Assembly (NCBI GenBank): GCA_030428745.1
Contig: JAUIEG010000127.1
Coordinates: forward strand, 1-7,288
Length of the DNA: 7,288 nt
From: Alphaproteobacteria bacterium
GTDB lineage: Bacteria > Pseudomonadota > Alphaproteobacteria > Caulobacterales > Parvularculaceae
Direction of reading: 5' to 3'
The translations under genes and the position numbers were made by a program. This document shows positions 1 through 6,216 of the stretch, piece after piece. Below the pieces are notes generated by a model that had not been told where the DNA came from, searched no databases, and saw only the letters and a program-made list of their open reading frames with translations. How positions within the stretch are numbered: the stretch's first letter is position 1; every line of letters begins with the position of its first letter.

Positions 1-927
1 CGGCTTGCCGTTCAGCTTGTCGCCGGGCGTGCCCATTTCGCGCATGGTGTCGCGGGGACGCCGCCCGCGGGTGGAGACAATCTCCCCACCGCTGAGGAAC
101 GTGTCGGACACCGCCACCGCCTGATCAAGAAGGCCGCCCGGATTGGAGCGCAGATCGAGGACAAGACCTTTCGGACCGCCGGGAATGTCTTTTTCGAAAC
201 TCTTGATCGCCTTCATCAGGCCGTCGCGGGTCTGTTCGCTGAAATTGGTGATGCGCACATAGCCGAACTGATCATTCTCAACGCGCGAGATCACCGACGG
301 AACATTCACGATGTCGCGCACCAGAGTCAGATCGAACGGCTCTTTCTCGCGGTCGCGGACGACGCCGATATTGATCTTCGTGCCCTTCTCGCCTTTCAGC
401 TTGGAAATCGCTTCGTCGAGGGACATGTCGTAGACATCTTCACCGTCGATTTCGACGATGAGGTCATCGGTCTTCATGCCGGCCCGGGCGGCGGGCGTGT
501 CGTCAATCGGGCTGACGACTTTCACATAGCCCTTGTCGGGGCCTTCATTGTCCATCTGCACCGTAATGCCGAGCCCGGCGAAGGAGCCGCGCGTCTGCTC
601 CTGCATGGTCTGATAGTCTTCCGCGGTGAGATAGCTCGAATGCGGGTCGAGGGTGTCGAGCATGCCGTCGATGGCGCCCTTGATGAGGTCGGCGTCCACC
701 GGGTCGGCGACGTAATTTTCATGCACCTGCTCAAAGACCTCACCGAAGAGGTCGAGCTGGCGGAACGTGTCGGCCGAAATCGACGGCCGCGCAAAGACGG
801 CGCTCGACAGGACGCCAAAGACGAGGGCGCCGCCACAGGCGGCGGCGATCAGCGCCCCGCTGGAATAGCGCTTGCCGCGCGAATGTACCGTCGAGGAGCG
901 GAGAGCGTGTTTCGGGCTTTTGACCAT
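1..927 (-). CDS. ctpA: S41 family carboxy-terminal processing protease (CtpA-like), C-terminus cut by window edge
   Basis: CtpA proteases are anchored on the periplasmic side and trim C-terminal tails of envelope proteins, including peptidoglycan hydrolases. I translated 309 residues from ATG at 927. Residues 1-23 are basic, and 24-46 form one hydrophobic segment (signal peptide or anchor) ending FARPS. A helical region follows with the family motif TLDPHSSYL (92-100). The PDZ domain runs from about 112 to 200 (GSFAGLGI at 114-121, PAARAGM at 145-151). The S41 core then begins, with GYVRITNF (222-229) and LDLRSNPGG (257-265). The catalytic Ser and Lys of the family lie further on and are outside the window, so activity cannot be judged. 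The start is 30 nt after the envC-like stop, with AAGGTG ten bases upstream of ATG. It is the last visible gene of the rsfS-rlmH-envC operon. The family assignment is firm; the exact subfamily is inferred from context. Confidence 0.95.
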   Translation of the reverse strand, partial: MVKSPKHALRSSTVHSRGKRYSSGALIAAACGGALVFGVLSSAVFARPSISADTFRQLDLFGEVFEQVHENYVADPVDADLIKGAIDGMLDTLDPHSSYLTAEDYQTMQEQTRGSFAGLGITVQMDNEGPDKGYVKVVSPIDDTPAARAGMKTDDLIVEIDGEDVYDMSLDEAISKLKGEKGTKINIGVVRDREKEPFDLTLVRDIVNVPSVISRVENDQFGYVRITNFSEQTRDGLMKAIKSFEKDIPGGPKGLVLDLRSNPGGLLDQAVAVSDTFLSGGEIVSTRGRRPRDTMREMGTPGDKLNGKP

Positions 928-957
928 GGGTAATCTACACCTTGCTAGGGCCTCCGA

Positions 958-2178
958 TCAGCGGAGGCTTTCGATAGTTTTACGGGAGAGCCACAACGCC
1001 GGGTTAACAGGCTCTCCATTTTTGCGGATTTCGAAGTCCAGCACGCCCCCGCTGGACATTTCCGCCACCGGCTCGCCGGCTGTGATGCGTTGGTTTTCCT
1101 CAACCAGGAACCGGCCAACGCCTAGAAACAATATATGGTAGCCATCGCCCACGTCTAGCAGGATGAGGTTTCCGACGCCCGGCCAGCTTTGAGCAAATTT
1201 CACCCTTCCCTCAAAGGGCGATGTCACAATGGCTTGATCCCGCACGGAAAATCTGAGGCCTTCGAAATTTCCACCCTCCGGACGCGGCTTGCCAAAATCT
1301 CCCATTAACCTTCCTGCGACAGGCGAACGCAGGGCGCCGCGGGCGTCGCCGAAGGCCTTGGCGGTGATCACCGGCTGCGGCTCCACCTGCTTGATGCTCG
1401 GCAGATTGGGCGTTGCGGAGACAGGCGCCGGCGCCTCTTTCGGCGCGGGCGGTTTCAGGCGCGGCGTAATCGAGTGAGCGAGCCGCGACAGGCGGTCGAT
1501 GAGCTCGCGCAGGGAAGAGGCCTGGGCGGCGATGCGCGCAGTCTCGCGCTGGGCGGAGGCGGCGAGCGCTTCAGCCACATTATGCTCCTGCTCTTTCTTG
1601 GTGAGGAGTTCGGCGAGGACATCGCGGCGGGCGGCAAGGGCGCCGCTTTCCCTGGCGAAGCTGGCGCGGTCGCGGTCGAGGTCTTCGGCGAGTGCGGCAA
1701 GGCGCTCAATAGCGGCGCGAAGGCGCGCCGCGCGGGCCTCCACTTCGGGCGCCGCATCGGACAGAAGCATCGCGGCGCGGGCCGCCTTATTGGCGTCTTC
1801 GGGCGTGACCAACAGCGCAGGCGGACGCGACATTTCAAGCGACTGGAGCGCGGCGAGCACGTCGGAAAGATTTTCGCTTTCCTTTTTCAGCGCCGCTTCG
1901 GCTTCGACTTTTTCCGCTTCAAGTTCGTCAATCGAGTCCTCGAGATCGGCGACCTTGCGTTCCGATTCCTGAATGGAATTGGCCGTCTCAATAAGGCTGT
2001 TGCGCAAGGCGGAGACTTCGCGCTGCTTGGCTGCGGCCTCGTCTCTCAGGCGCTTTTCTTCCTGCGCGCGCTCTTTCAGCTGTTCTTCCACGGCTTTGAG
2101 CTCATCGGAATCGACCTGCGCGCGCGCGCTGAGCGGCGCCGTCACAGCAAGAGCCAGAAGGAAAAGCCGCAGCATCAT
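958..2178 (-). CDS. envC: EnvC-like murein hydrolase activator, coiled coil plus degenerate LytM (M23) domain
   Basis: This is a 406-residue secreted protein. Residues 1-20 are a signal peptide with an ARA|Q cleavage site. About 23-235 is charged, alanine-rich coiled coil, and 240-272 is a proline-rich linker. About 282-398 is a LytM/peptidase_M23 domain (SPVAGRLMGDFG, SPFEGRVKFA, LDFEIRKNGEPVNPALWL). The zinc-ligand motifs of active M23 enzymes are absent: the HxGxD position reads FEGLRFSV (305-312), and the HxH position reads LDFEIR (380-385). It is therefore likely not an endopeptidase but an activator of amidases at the division septum, as known for E. coli EnvC; this role is inferred. 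The start codon overlaps the rlmH stop (ATGA), and no ribosome binding site is visible, which suggests translational coupling. A second ATG follows directly, so the start could be one codon later. Its place before ctpA is common in Alphaproteobacteria. Confidence 0.92.
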   Translation of the reverse strand: MMLRLFLLALAVTAPLSARAQVDSDELKAVEEQLKERAQEEKRLRDEAAAKQREVSALRNSLIETANSIQESERKVADLEDSIDELEAEKVEAEAALKKESENLSDVLAALQSLEMSRPPALLVTPEDANKAARAAMLLSDAAPEVEARAARLRAAIERLAALAEDLDRDRASFARESGALAARRDVLAELLTKKEQEHNVAEALAASAQRETARIAAQASSLRELIDRLSRLAHSITPRLKPPAPKEAPAPVSATPNLPSIKQVEPQPVITAKAFGDARGALRSPVAGRLMGDFGKPRPEGGNFEGLRFSVRDQAIVTSPFEGRVKFAQSWPGVGNLILLDVGDGYHILFLGVGRFLVEENQRITAGEPVAEMSSGGVLDFEIRKNGEPVNPALWLSRKTIESLR

Positions 2179-2657
2179 GAGCGGTGATAAGGGTGGCCGG
2201 ACAGGATGGTCATGGAGCGGTATAGTTGCTCCGCCAGCATCGCCCTGACAAGCATGTGCGGCCAGGTTGCTTTTCCAAAGGAGATAAGGTGGTCGGCTTT
2301 TTCGCGCAGCGCCTCGTCATGCCCGTCAGCCCCGCCAATGAAAAACGCCGCCGCCGGCGCGCCGTCATCACGCAACCGGCCCAATAAGGCGGCGAGATTT
2401 TCGCTGGAAATATTTTCCCCACGCTCGTCCAGAACGAAGGACCTCCCTCCCTCCGGGGCGGCGGCGAGGAGAAGCTCGGCTTCACGTTTTTTGAGCGACG
2501 GCCCCGACAATGCTCTCGGCGCCTCGAATTCCTGCAAGGCGACATCAGGAAAGCCAATACGGCGCCCGAAGCCTCGCGCACGGTCAAGATAATCTTCGAC
2601 AAGCGTTGCTTCAGGGCGGCCGCGCATTTTGCCGATTGCGGCGATCAGGAGCCGCAT
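2175..2657 (-). CDS. rlmH: 23S rRNA (pseudouridine1915-N3)-methyltransferase RlmH
   Basis: RlmH is a small SPOUT-fold enzyme that uses SAM to methylate N3 of pseudouridine 1915 in helix 69 of 23S rRNA, on assembled 70S ribosomes. The protein has 160 residues, close to the usual 155-160. It shows the family signatures in order: MRLLIAAIGK at the N-terminus, SFVLDERG (73-80), the SAM-binding loop FFIGGADG (105-112), the knot segment FGKATWPHMLVRAMLAEQLYR (in 127-147), and the C-terminal GHPYHR (154-159) that closes the active site. ATG at 2657 has AAGGAA nine bases upstream and lies 29 nt after the rsfS stop. Its stop overlaps the envC-like start. The rsfS-rlmH pair is widely conserved. Nothing suggests loss of function. 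Confidence 0.98.
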   Translation of the reverse strand: MRLLIAAIGKMRGRPEATLVEDYLDRARGFGRRIGFPDVALQEFEAPRALSGPSLKKREAELLLAAAPEGGRSFVLDERGENISSENLAALLGRLRDDGAPAAAFFIGGADGHDEALREKADHLISFGKATWPHMLVRAMLAEQLYRSMTILSGHPYHRS

Positions 2658-2686
2658 GGGCCGGACTTCCTTACAACGACGCCAGC

Positions 2687-3121
2687 TTAGGCGTCAGATT
2701 TAGCTGAAGCAGAAGAAGGGGCATGCGCCGCTTCCGACCAGACGCGTTCAAGATTGTAAAAGTCGCGCACTTCGGGACGGAAAAGGTGAACAATCACATC
2801 CTCCGCGTCGATCAGCACCCAGTCGCAGGCGCTCGCGCCCTCGATCCGGGCGCGGCTCATGCCGGCGTCTTTCAACCGCCGCATGACCTTGTCAGCCATA
2901 GCGCTCACATGACGCTGGGAGCGCCCCGAAGCAATGACCATGGCGTCGGCGATGTCGGATTTCCCGGCAAGCGAGATGGTCACGACATTCTCGGCCTTGT
3001 CATCGTCAAGCTCTTGAAGAATGAGGGATAAAATCGCCTGGCTGCGTTCTTCGGGAGCGAGGTTCGCCAACGCGCCCTCTTTCTCCTGCTCCAGACCGGC
3101 CTGGCTGGATACCAAACCCAT
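2687..3121 (-). CDS. rsfS: Ribosome silencing factor RsfS (Iojap/DUF143 family)
   Basis: RsfS binds ribosomal protein uL14 on the 50S subunit and blocks joining with 30S, lowering translation during starvation. The conserved core spans about residues 30-130 of this 144-residue form: LDDDKAENVVTISLAGKSDIA (within 38-58), MVIASGRSQRHVSAMAD (61-77), IEGASACDWVLIDAEDVIVH (93-112) and FRPEVRDFYNLERVW (114-128). The C-terminal tail is Ala/Ser-rich and variable. The frame stays open upstream to 3247, but I chose ATG at 3121. It has GGAAAGG five bases upstream, whereas the longer form would begin one base after the preceding stop codon and add 42 residues with no family resemblance. The longer form would also begin upstream of the putative promoter. 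It is the first gene of the rsfS-rlmH-envC-ctpA run. Confidence 0.96.
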   Translation of the reverse strand: MGLVSSQAGLEQEKEGALANLAPEERSQAILSLILQELDDDKAENVVTISLAGKSDIADAMVIASGRSQRHVSAMADKVMRRLKDAGMSRARIEGASACDWVLIDAEDVIVHLFRPEVRDFYNLERVWSEAAHAPSSASAKSDA

Positions 3122-3126
3122 AGCGG

Positions 3127-3133
3127 CCTTTCC
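3127..3133 (-). promoter_or_regulatory. Ribosome binding site of rsfS
   Basis: GGAAAGG on the minus strand, five bases upstream of ATG at 3121. It decides the rsfS start in favour of the 144-residue form over the 186-residue open frame. Confidence 0.75.
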
Positions 3134-3183
3134 GGCGGCCGCGGCGCCTTGCTGTGCGTTCAGCTCCGCTCTCCATACGCTGC

Positions 3184-3199
3184 ACGGGAACCTTCCCGT
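3184..3199. repeat. Perfect inverted repeat at the predicted rsfS transcription start
   Basis: ACGGGAA-CC-TTCCCGT has 7-bp arms around two bases and lies just downstream of the putative -10 box. On the minus strand it is not followed by a T-run, so it is not an intrinsic terminator for nadD-egtD. On the plus strand it is followed by TTTTC, but no plus-strand gene ends there. It could be an operator or a small hairpin at the 5' end of the leader RNA, or chance. Confidence 0.4.
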
Positions 3200-3205
3200 T
3201 TTCTG

Positions 3206-3234
3206 AATATAAGGTCGTTTCCCACCGGCTCCAA
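3206..3234 (-). promoter_or_regulatory. Putative sigma70-type promoter for rsfS-rlmH-envC-ctpA
   Basis: On the minus strand, TTGGAG (3229-3234) and TATATT (3206-3211) are separated by exactly 17 bases. The -10 matches the TATAAT consensus at five of six positions; the -35 matches TTGACA at only three. It lies in the 127-bp gap between the nadD-egtD stop and the rsfS start, in an AT-richer patch. It would start transcription near 3199 and give a leader of about 78 nt. This rests on sequence only. The block might equally be read through from obgE. Confidence 0.45.
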
Positions 3235-3248
3235 CCGGGACAGCCAAA

Positions 3249-4844
3249 TTAGCTGTTGCTTAAAAGGCACGCGCCGAACCAGCCCTGTTCGTCTGTCCAC
3301 GATTTCTCAAGGCGCCAAGGGGTTTGGTTAACCAAGCGCTCCAGCTTTTCGAGGGTGAATTTATGAGAATTCTCGGTGTGCAGCGTCTCGCCGGGGGCAA
3401 AGCTGTAAGGCTCGCCGTCGATCTCAATCGCTGTCGCGCGCTGAGCGCGCAGATGCATTTCAATGCGATCTTCGACGTCATTGTAAAAGGCGTAATGTTC
3501 GAAATCGTCGAGATTGAGCTTGGCGCCCAATTCTGATTTCATCCGTTTAAGGAGATTCATGTTGAAAGCCGCCGTCACGCCGCGCGCATCATTGTAAGCC
3601 GCTTCCAGCACGGATTTGTCTTTGACGAGGTCAATGCCGATCAGGAATTGCGCGCCGGGCCCAAGCGTCGCCGACGCGCGCTCCAGAAAATCCTTCGCTG
3701 CCGGCAGGGTCATATTTCCAAGGGTCGAGCCCGGGAAATAACCGAGCCAGTGATCCGCCGCCGGCAAAACGCTTTTTGGCAGTTCAATCGGCGAATGAAA
3801 ATCGGCGCAGATCGCCGCGACCGGGATCGGCAGAACCTCCGCGATGGAGGAGGCGTTTTCGAGAAGATGGTCGCGCGAAATATCCATGGCGACATAAGCG
3901 GCCGGGTCTTTCAATCCGTTGACCAGCCATTCGATTTTCTCGCTCGACCCGGAGCCATATTCAAAGATCGCCGCATTGGGGCCGATAGCGGCGATTATCT
4001 CGCCGGCGTTTTCCAGGAAAACTTTTTTCTCGGTGCGCGTCGGATAATATTCTTCAAGCTCCGTAATCTGATCGAACAGTTTGGAGCCCCTCTCATCATA
4101 GAAATATTTCGGCGAAATAGTTTTTTGCGGCAGCGACAGGCCTTCAATCACATCGGTGCGGAAATCGCCGAGATCGGGATGAAGGTCGAGAAAGAAGGCA
4201 AGCGCGCCGCAAGGCGCGATAAGGTCATCGGGACGGTCTATGGTTAGAGAGTGACTGATTTTTCTGCTCCTGATGGCGGTTGAAGAAAGCGGGTTTTCCG
4301 TATCCGGAAAGAACACCCAGACGGGCGGTTCGGTTGCACAGAGCGACATGGCGTCTTCGGGGTCGATGCGAAAGACGCCAAGTTCTTTTGCAGCTTCGCT
4401 CGCGAGGGCGTCAGTTTCATGACCGGGACGGTTAAAAACGGCGATGGGCACAGTTTCGGCGATATGACGCCAGTCTTTCCAGCGATGAAAATTTTCAAGT
4501 CCGTCCGCGCCCATGAGCCAGACAAAGGCGGCGTTGGGGTTGATCGCCTTCAAGGCGTCGAGGGTTTCGGCCGTGTAGGTGAGGCCGCGACGGCGTTCGA
4601 AGTCGCTGACGACGATATCGGGATGATTGGCGACAACTCGCGCAAGCCGTAACCGGTCCTCATAAGCCGCATAAATCTTGGGATCTTTCAACGGGTTGCC
4701 GGGGGTCACCAGCCACCACACGGCGTCGAGCCCCAGCCGTTCCAGCGCCGCGAGCGAAATCTCGCGATGGCCCTGATGCGGTGGATTGAACGAGCCGCCC
4801 AGCAGCCCGATGCGGCGGCGCTCTGTCTTCTGGCTTGGCGGCAA
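3249..4844 (-). CDS. nadD-egtD: Fusion protein: NadD nicotinate-nucleotide adenylyltransferase + EgtD-type L-histidine N-alpha-methyltransferase
   Basis: Two enzymes share one 531-codon frame. Residues 1 to about 216 are NadD, which joins nicotinate mononucleotide and ATP into deamido-NAD. Seen are GGSFNPPHQGH (16-26, with the HxGH nucleotidyltransferase motif), GADGLENFHRW (112-122) and SSTAIR (187-192). Residues about 217-531 are a Methyltransf_33/EgtD domain, which trimethylates histidine to hercynine with three SAM. Seen are KYFYDERGSKLF (246-257), EYYPTRTE (265-272), the SAM loop EYGSGSSEK (295-303), AMDIS (319-323), FPGSTLGNM (370-378), RIEMHLR (460-466) and TENSHKF (490-496). M463, E491 and S493 appear to match the Met252, Glu282 and Ser284 of mycobacterial EgtD that shape histidine selectivity. 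The linker is almost absent, and there is no in-frame ATG before residue 320. The start is TTG at 4844, with GGGGA six bases upstream. Each half has about the normal length of its free family. Whether the product stays joined is unknown. Confidence 0.9.
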   Translation of the reverse strand: MPPSQKTERRRIGLLGGSFNPPHQGHREISLAALERLGLDAVWWLVTPGNPLKDPKIYAAYEDRLRLARVVANHPDIVVSDFERRRGLTYTAETLDALKAINPNAAFVWLMGADGLENFHRWKDWRHIAETVPIAVFNRPGHETDALASEAAKELGVFRIDPEDAMSLCATEPPVWVFFPDTENPLSSTAIRSRKISHSLTIDRPDDLIAPCGALAFFLDLHPDLGDFRTDVIEGLSLPQKTISPKYFYDERGSKLFDQITELEEYYPTRTEKKVFLENAGEIIAAIGPNAAIFEYGSGSSEKIEWLVNGLKDPAAYVAMDISRDHLLENASSIAEVLPIPVAAICADFHSPIELPKSVLPAADHWLGYFPGSTLGNMTLPAAKDFLERASATLGPGAQFLIGIDLVKDKSVLEAAYNDARGVTAAFNMNLLKRMKSELGAKLNLDDFEHYAFYNDVEDRIEMHLRAQRATAIEIDGEPYSFAPGETLHTENSHKFTLEKLERLVNQTPWRLEKSWTDEQGWFGACLLSNS

Positions 4845-4922
4845 GGACCATCCCCGACTACGGCGCGCCCTACTTAAGGGGGGCGGGATCAGAATCCAAC
4901 CGGCGGCGCGATCAAACAGCCG
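4845..4922 (-). other. Short obgE / nadD-egtD intergenic gap
   Basis: This 78-bp spacer has no clear terminator and no convincing promoter. It contains a run of six C on the minus strand (4878-4883). It also holds an ATG at 4851 that is out of frame with NadD. The frame of NadD stays open through the spacer without an ATG, so TTG at 4844 is the best start. Co-transcription of obgE with nadD-egtD is likely. Confidence 0.5.
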
Positions 4923-5975
4923 TTACGGCGTCCATTGATCCTCTTCCGGCTCTGAAATCTCTTCCGGTTTCAGATATTCGCCGCGGGCGGCGGCGGCGAG
5001 CGCCATCAGCTTGTGTAAAAGCGGCTGAATGCCTTTGCCCGTCGCCCCCGAAATCACTTCGACATTTACGCCCGAAGCGTCGGCGAGCGCCGCCTTGCGG
5101 GTCTCGATTTCTTCCGGCGTTAACGCATCGATTTTATTGAGCGCAACGATTTCCCGTTTTTTCGCAAGGTCCTGGCTATAGGCCTCAAGCTCGCCGCGCA
5201 CGGTGCGATACGCCCCGGCGACATCTTCCTCGGTCCCGTCCACGAGATGAAGCAGCGCCGCGCAGCGCTCCACATGACCAAGAAAGCGGTCGCCGATCCC
5301 CGCGCCTTCATGAGCGCCTTCGATAAGCCCCGGAATATCGGCGAGCACAAAGCTTTGCCCTTCGCCGACGCGCACCACGCCGAGATTGGGATGCAGCGTC
5401 GTGAACGGATAATCGGCGATCTTCGGTTTCGCAGCCGACACCGCCGCCAGAAAGGTCGACTTGCCGGCATTCGGCAAACCAACAAGACCGATATCGGCGA
5501 TCAGTTTGAGGCGCAGCCAGATGGTGCGCTGTTCGCCCGGCTGACCGGGATTGGCGCGCCGCGGCGCCTGATTGGTCGAGGATTTAAACCGCGCATTGCC
5601 AAAACCGCCATTGCCGCCCTTGGCGAGCAAGACGCGTTCGCCGGGTGTATCGAGATCGGCGATCAGCGTTTCTTCGTCTTCTTCAAAAATCTGCGTGCCG
5701 ACCGGCACCTTGATGACAAGATCTTCCGCTGACGCGCCGGTGCGGTTCGAGCCTTCGCCGGGGCGTCCGCTCTTCGCCTTGAAATGCTGCTGGTAGCGAT
5801 AGTCGATAAGCGTGTTGAGGTTTTCCACCGCTTCGGCCCAGACATGACCGCCCGCGCCGCCATCGCCGCCATTGGGCCCGCCGAATTCGATAAATTTCTC
5901 GCGCCGGAATGACAAACAGCCATTACCGCCAGCGCCGCTTTGGATATAGATCTTGGTGCGATCGAGGAATTTCAT
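4923..5975 (-). CDS. obgE: GTPase ObgE/CgtA
   Basis: Obg is an essential ribosome-associated GTPase that acts in 50S assembly and stress control. The 350-residue protein has the whole architecture. The glycine-rich Obg fold covers 1 to about 158 (SGAGGNGCLSFRREKF at 13-28, FGGPNGGDGGAGG at 31-43, KGGNGGFGNARFKSSTNQAP at 119-138). The G domain follows: G1 GLPNAGKST (166-174), G2 FTTLHPNLG (191-199), G3 DIPGL (213-217), G4 NKID (280-283), and a G5-like SGATGKG (309-315). The acidic tail (about 337-350, EEISEPEEDQ) is short, as in many proteobacterial Obg proteins. The ATG at 5975 fits the invariant MKFLD start, although no strong ribosome binding site precedes it. In many Alphaproteobacteria proB and proA follow obgE; here the next gene is nadD-egtD after 78 nt. 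Confidence 0.98.
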   Translation of the reverse strand: MKFLDRTKIYIQSGAGGNGCLSFRREKFIEFGGPNGGDGGAGGHVWAEAVENLNTLIDYRYQQHFKAKSGRPGEGSNRTGASAEDLVIKVPVGTQIFEEDEETLIADLDTPGERVLLAKGGNGGFGNARFKSSTNQAPRRANPGQPGEQRTIWLRLKLIADIGLVGLPNAGKSTFLAAVSAAKPKIADYPFTTLHPNLGVVRVGEGQSFVLADIPGLIEGAHEGAGIGDRFLGHVERCAALLHLVDGTEEDVAGAYRTVRGELEAYSQDLAKKREIVALNKIDALTPEEIETRKAALADASGVNVEVISGATGKGIQPLLHKLMALAAAARGEYLKPEEISEPEEDQWTP

Positions 5976-6113
5976 GGTCGGGTTCTAACGAGAGACGCCG
6001 CCGCAGGCCATGGCAGATCGGGTCCTACGGAAACTTTAATTGCAGGGCGCGGCGACATGGACGACTTTCGGCGCGTTTTCAAGACGTTGATCTGGCGAAT
6101 GGGGCAAACCAGC

Positions 6114-6137
6114 CTGATGGCGGCGCTCGCCTATCAG
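6114..6137. repeat. Imperfect inverted repeat in the divergent intergenic region
   Basis: CTGATGGCG and CGCCTATCAG pair over nine base pairs with a single bulged base around a 5-base loop. No T-run follows on either strand, so it is not a terminator. It lies about 80 bp before the oxidoreductase start. It may be an operator or leader hairpin, but such a short repeat could also be chance in GC-rich DNA. Confidence 0.35.
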
Positions 6138-6203
6138 TGAACAGCGAAGGCTGCGCCGCAGGCTTGTTTGGGCGATCCGGTTCCCGCAAATAGGCTTCAC
6201 ATC

Positions 6204-6210
6204 AAAGGAG
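6204..6210 (+). promoter_or_regulatory. Ribosome binding site of the OYE gene
   Basis: AAAGGAG, a strong Shine-Dalgarno match, lies six bases before ATG at 6217 and fixes this start. Confidence 0.85.
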
Positions 6211-6216
6211 CCTGTT

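Larger units (their letters stand above)
5976..6216. other. Divergent intergenic region between obgE and the OYE gene
   Basis: This 241-bp region must hold the promoters for obgE (leftward) and the oxidoreductase (rightward), but I could not find a convincing -35/-10 pair for either. Visible are an AT-rich patch (6031-6041), an imperfect hairpin (6114-6137) and a 27-codon open frame (6057-6140) without other support. No tRNA or known RNA motif was recognised. Confidence 0.5.

Noticed and set aside
1474..2187. Long plus-strand open frame (237 codons) opposite the EnvC-like gene
   Set aside because: Its residues resemble no family and are rich in Gly, Arg and Phe. It mirrors the GC-rich, Glu/Ala-rich coiled coil on the minus strand, which is typical of antisense shadows.
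3122..3247. N-terminally extended RsfS (186 residues)
   Set aside because: The extension has no RsfS similarity, would start immediately after the fusion gene's stop, and lies over the putative promoter. ATG at 3121 has a good ribosome binding site.
3648..4247. 199-codon plus-strand frame opposite the EgtD domain
   Set aside because: It is antisense to strongly conserved EgtD motifs, has no recognisable domain, and is best explained as a shadow.
4244..4525. Sign that NadD ends separately through a frameshift at the A5 run (minus strand, 4259-4263)
   Set aside because: Losing one A would end NadD just after SSTAIRSRK and remove its C-terminal helix region, and adding one A would give an end at 4217-4224. 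In neither case does EgtD gain an in-frame start, so two errors would be needed. The fusion is simpler, though reads should confirm it.
4660..4851. 63-codon minus-strand frame starting at ATG 4851
   Set aside because: It overlaps the conserved NadD N-terminal domain in another frame and resembles no protein. It matters only as the out-of-frame ATG near the TTG start.
6153..6176. GC-rich hairpin followed by TTGTTT in the divergent region, as a possible terminator
   Set aside because: The arms have a mismatch and almost no loop, the T-run is interrupted, and no plus-strand gene ends upstream.
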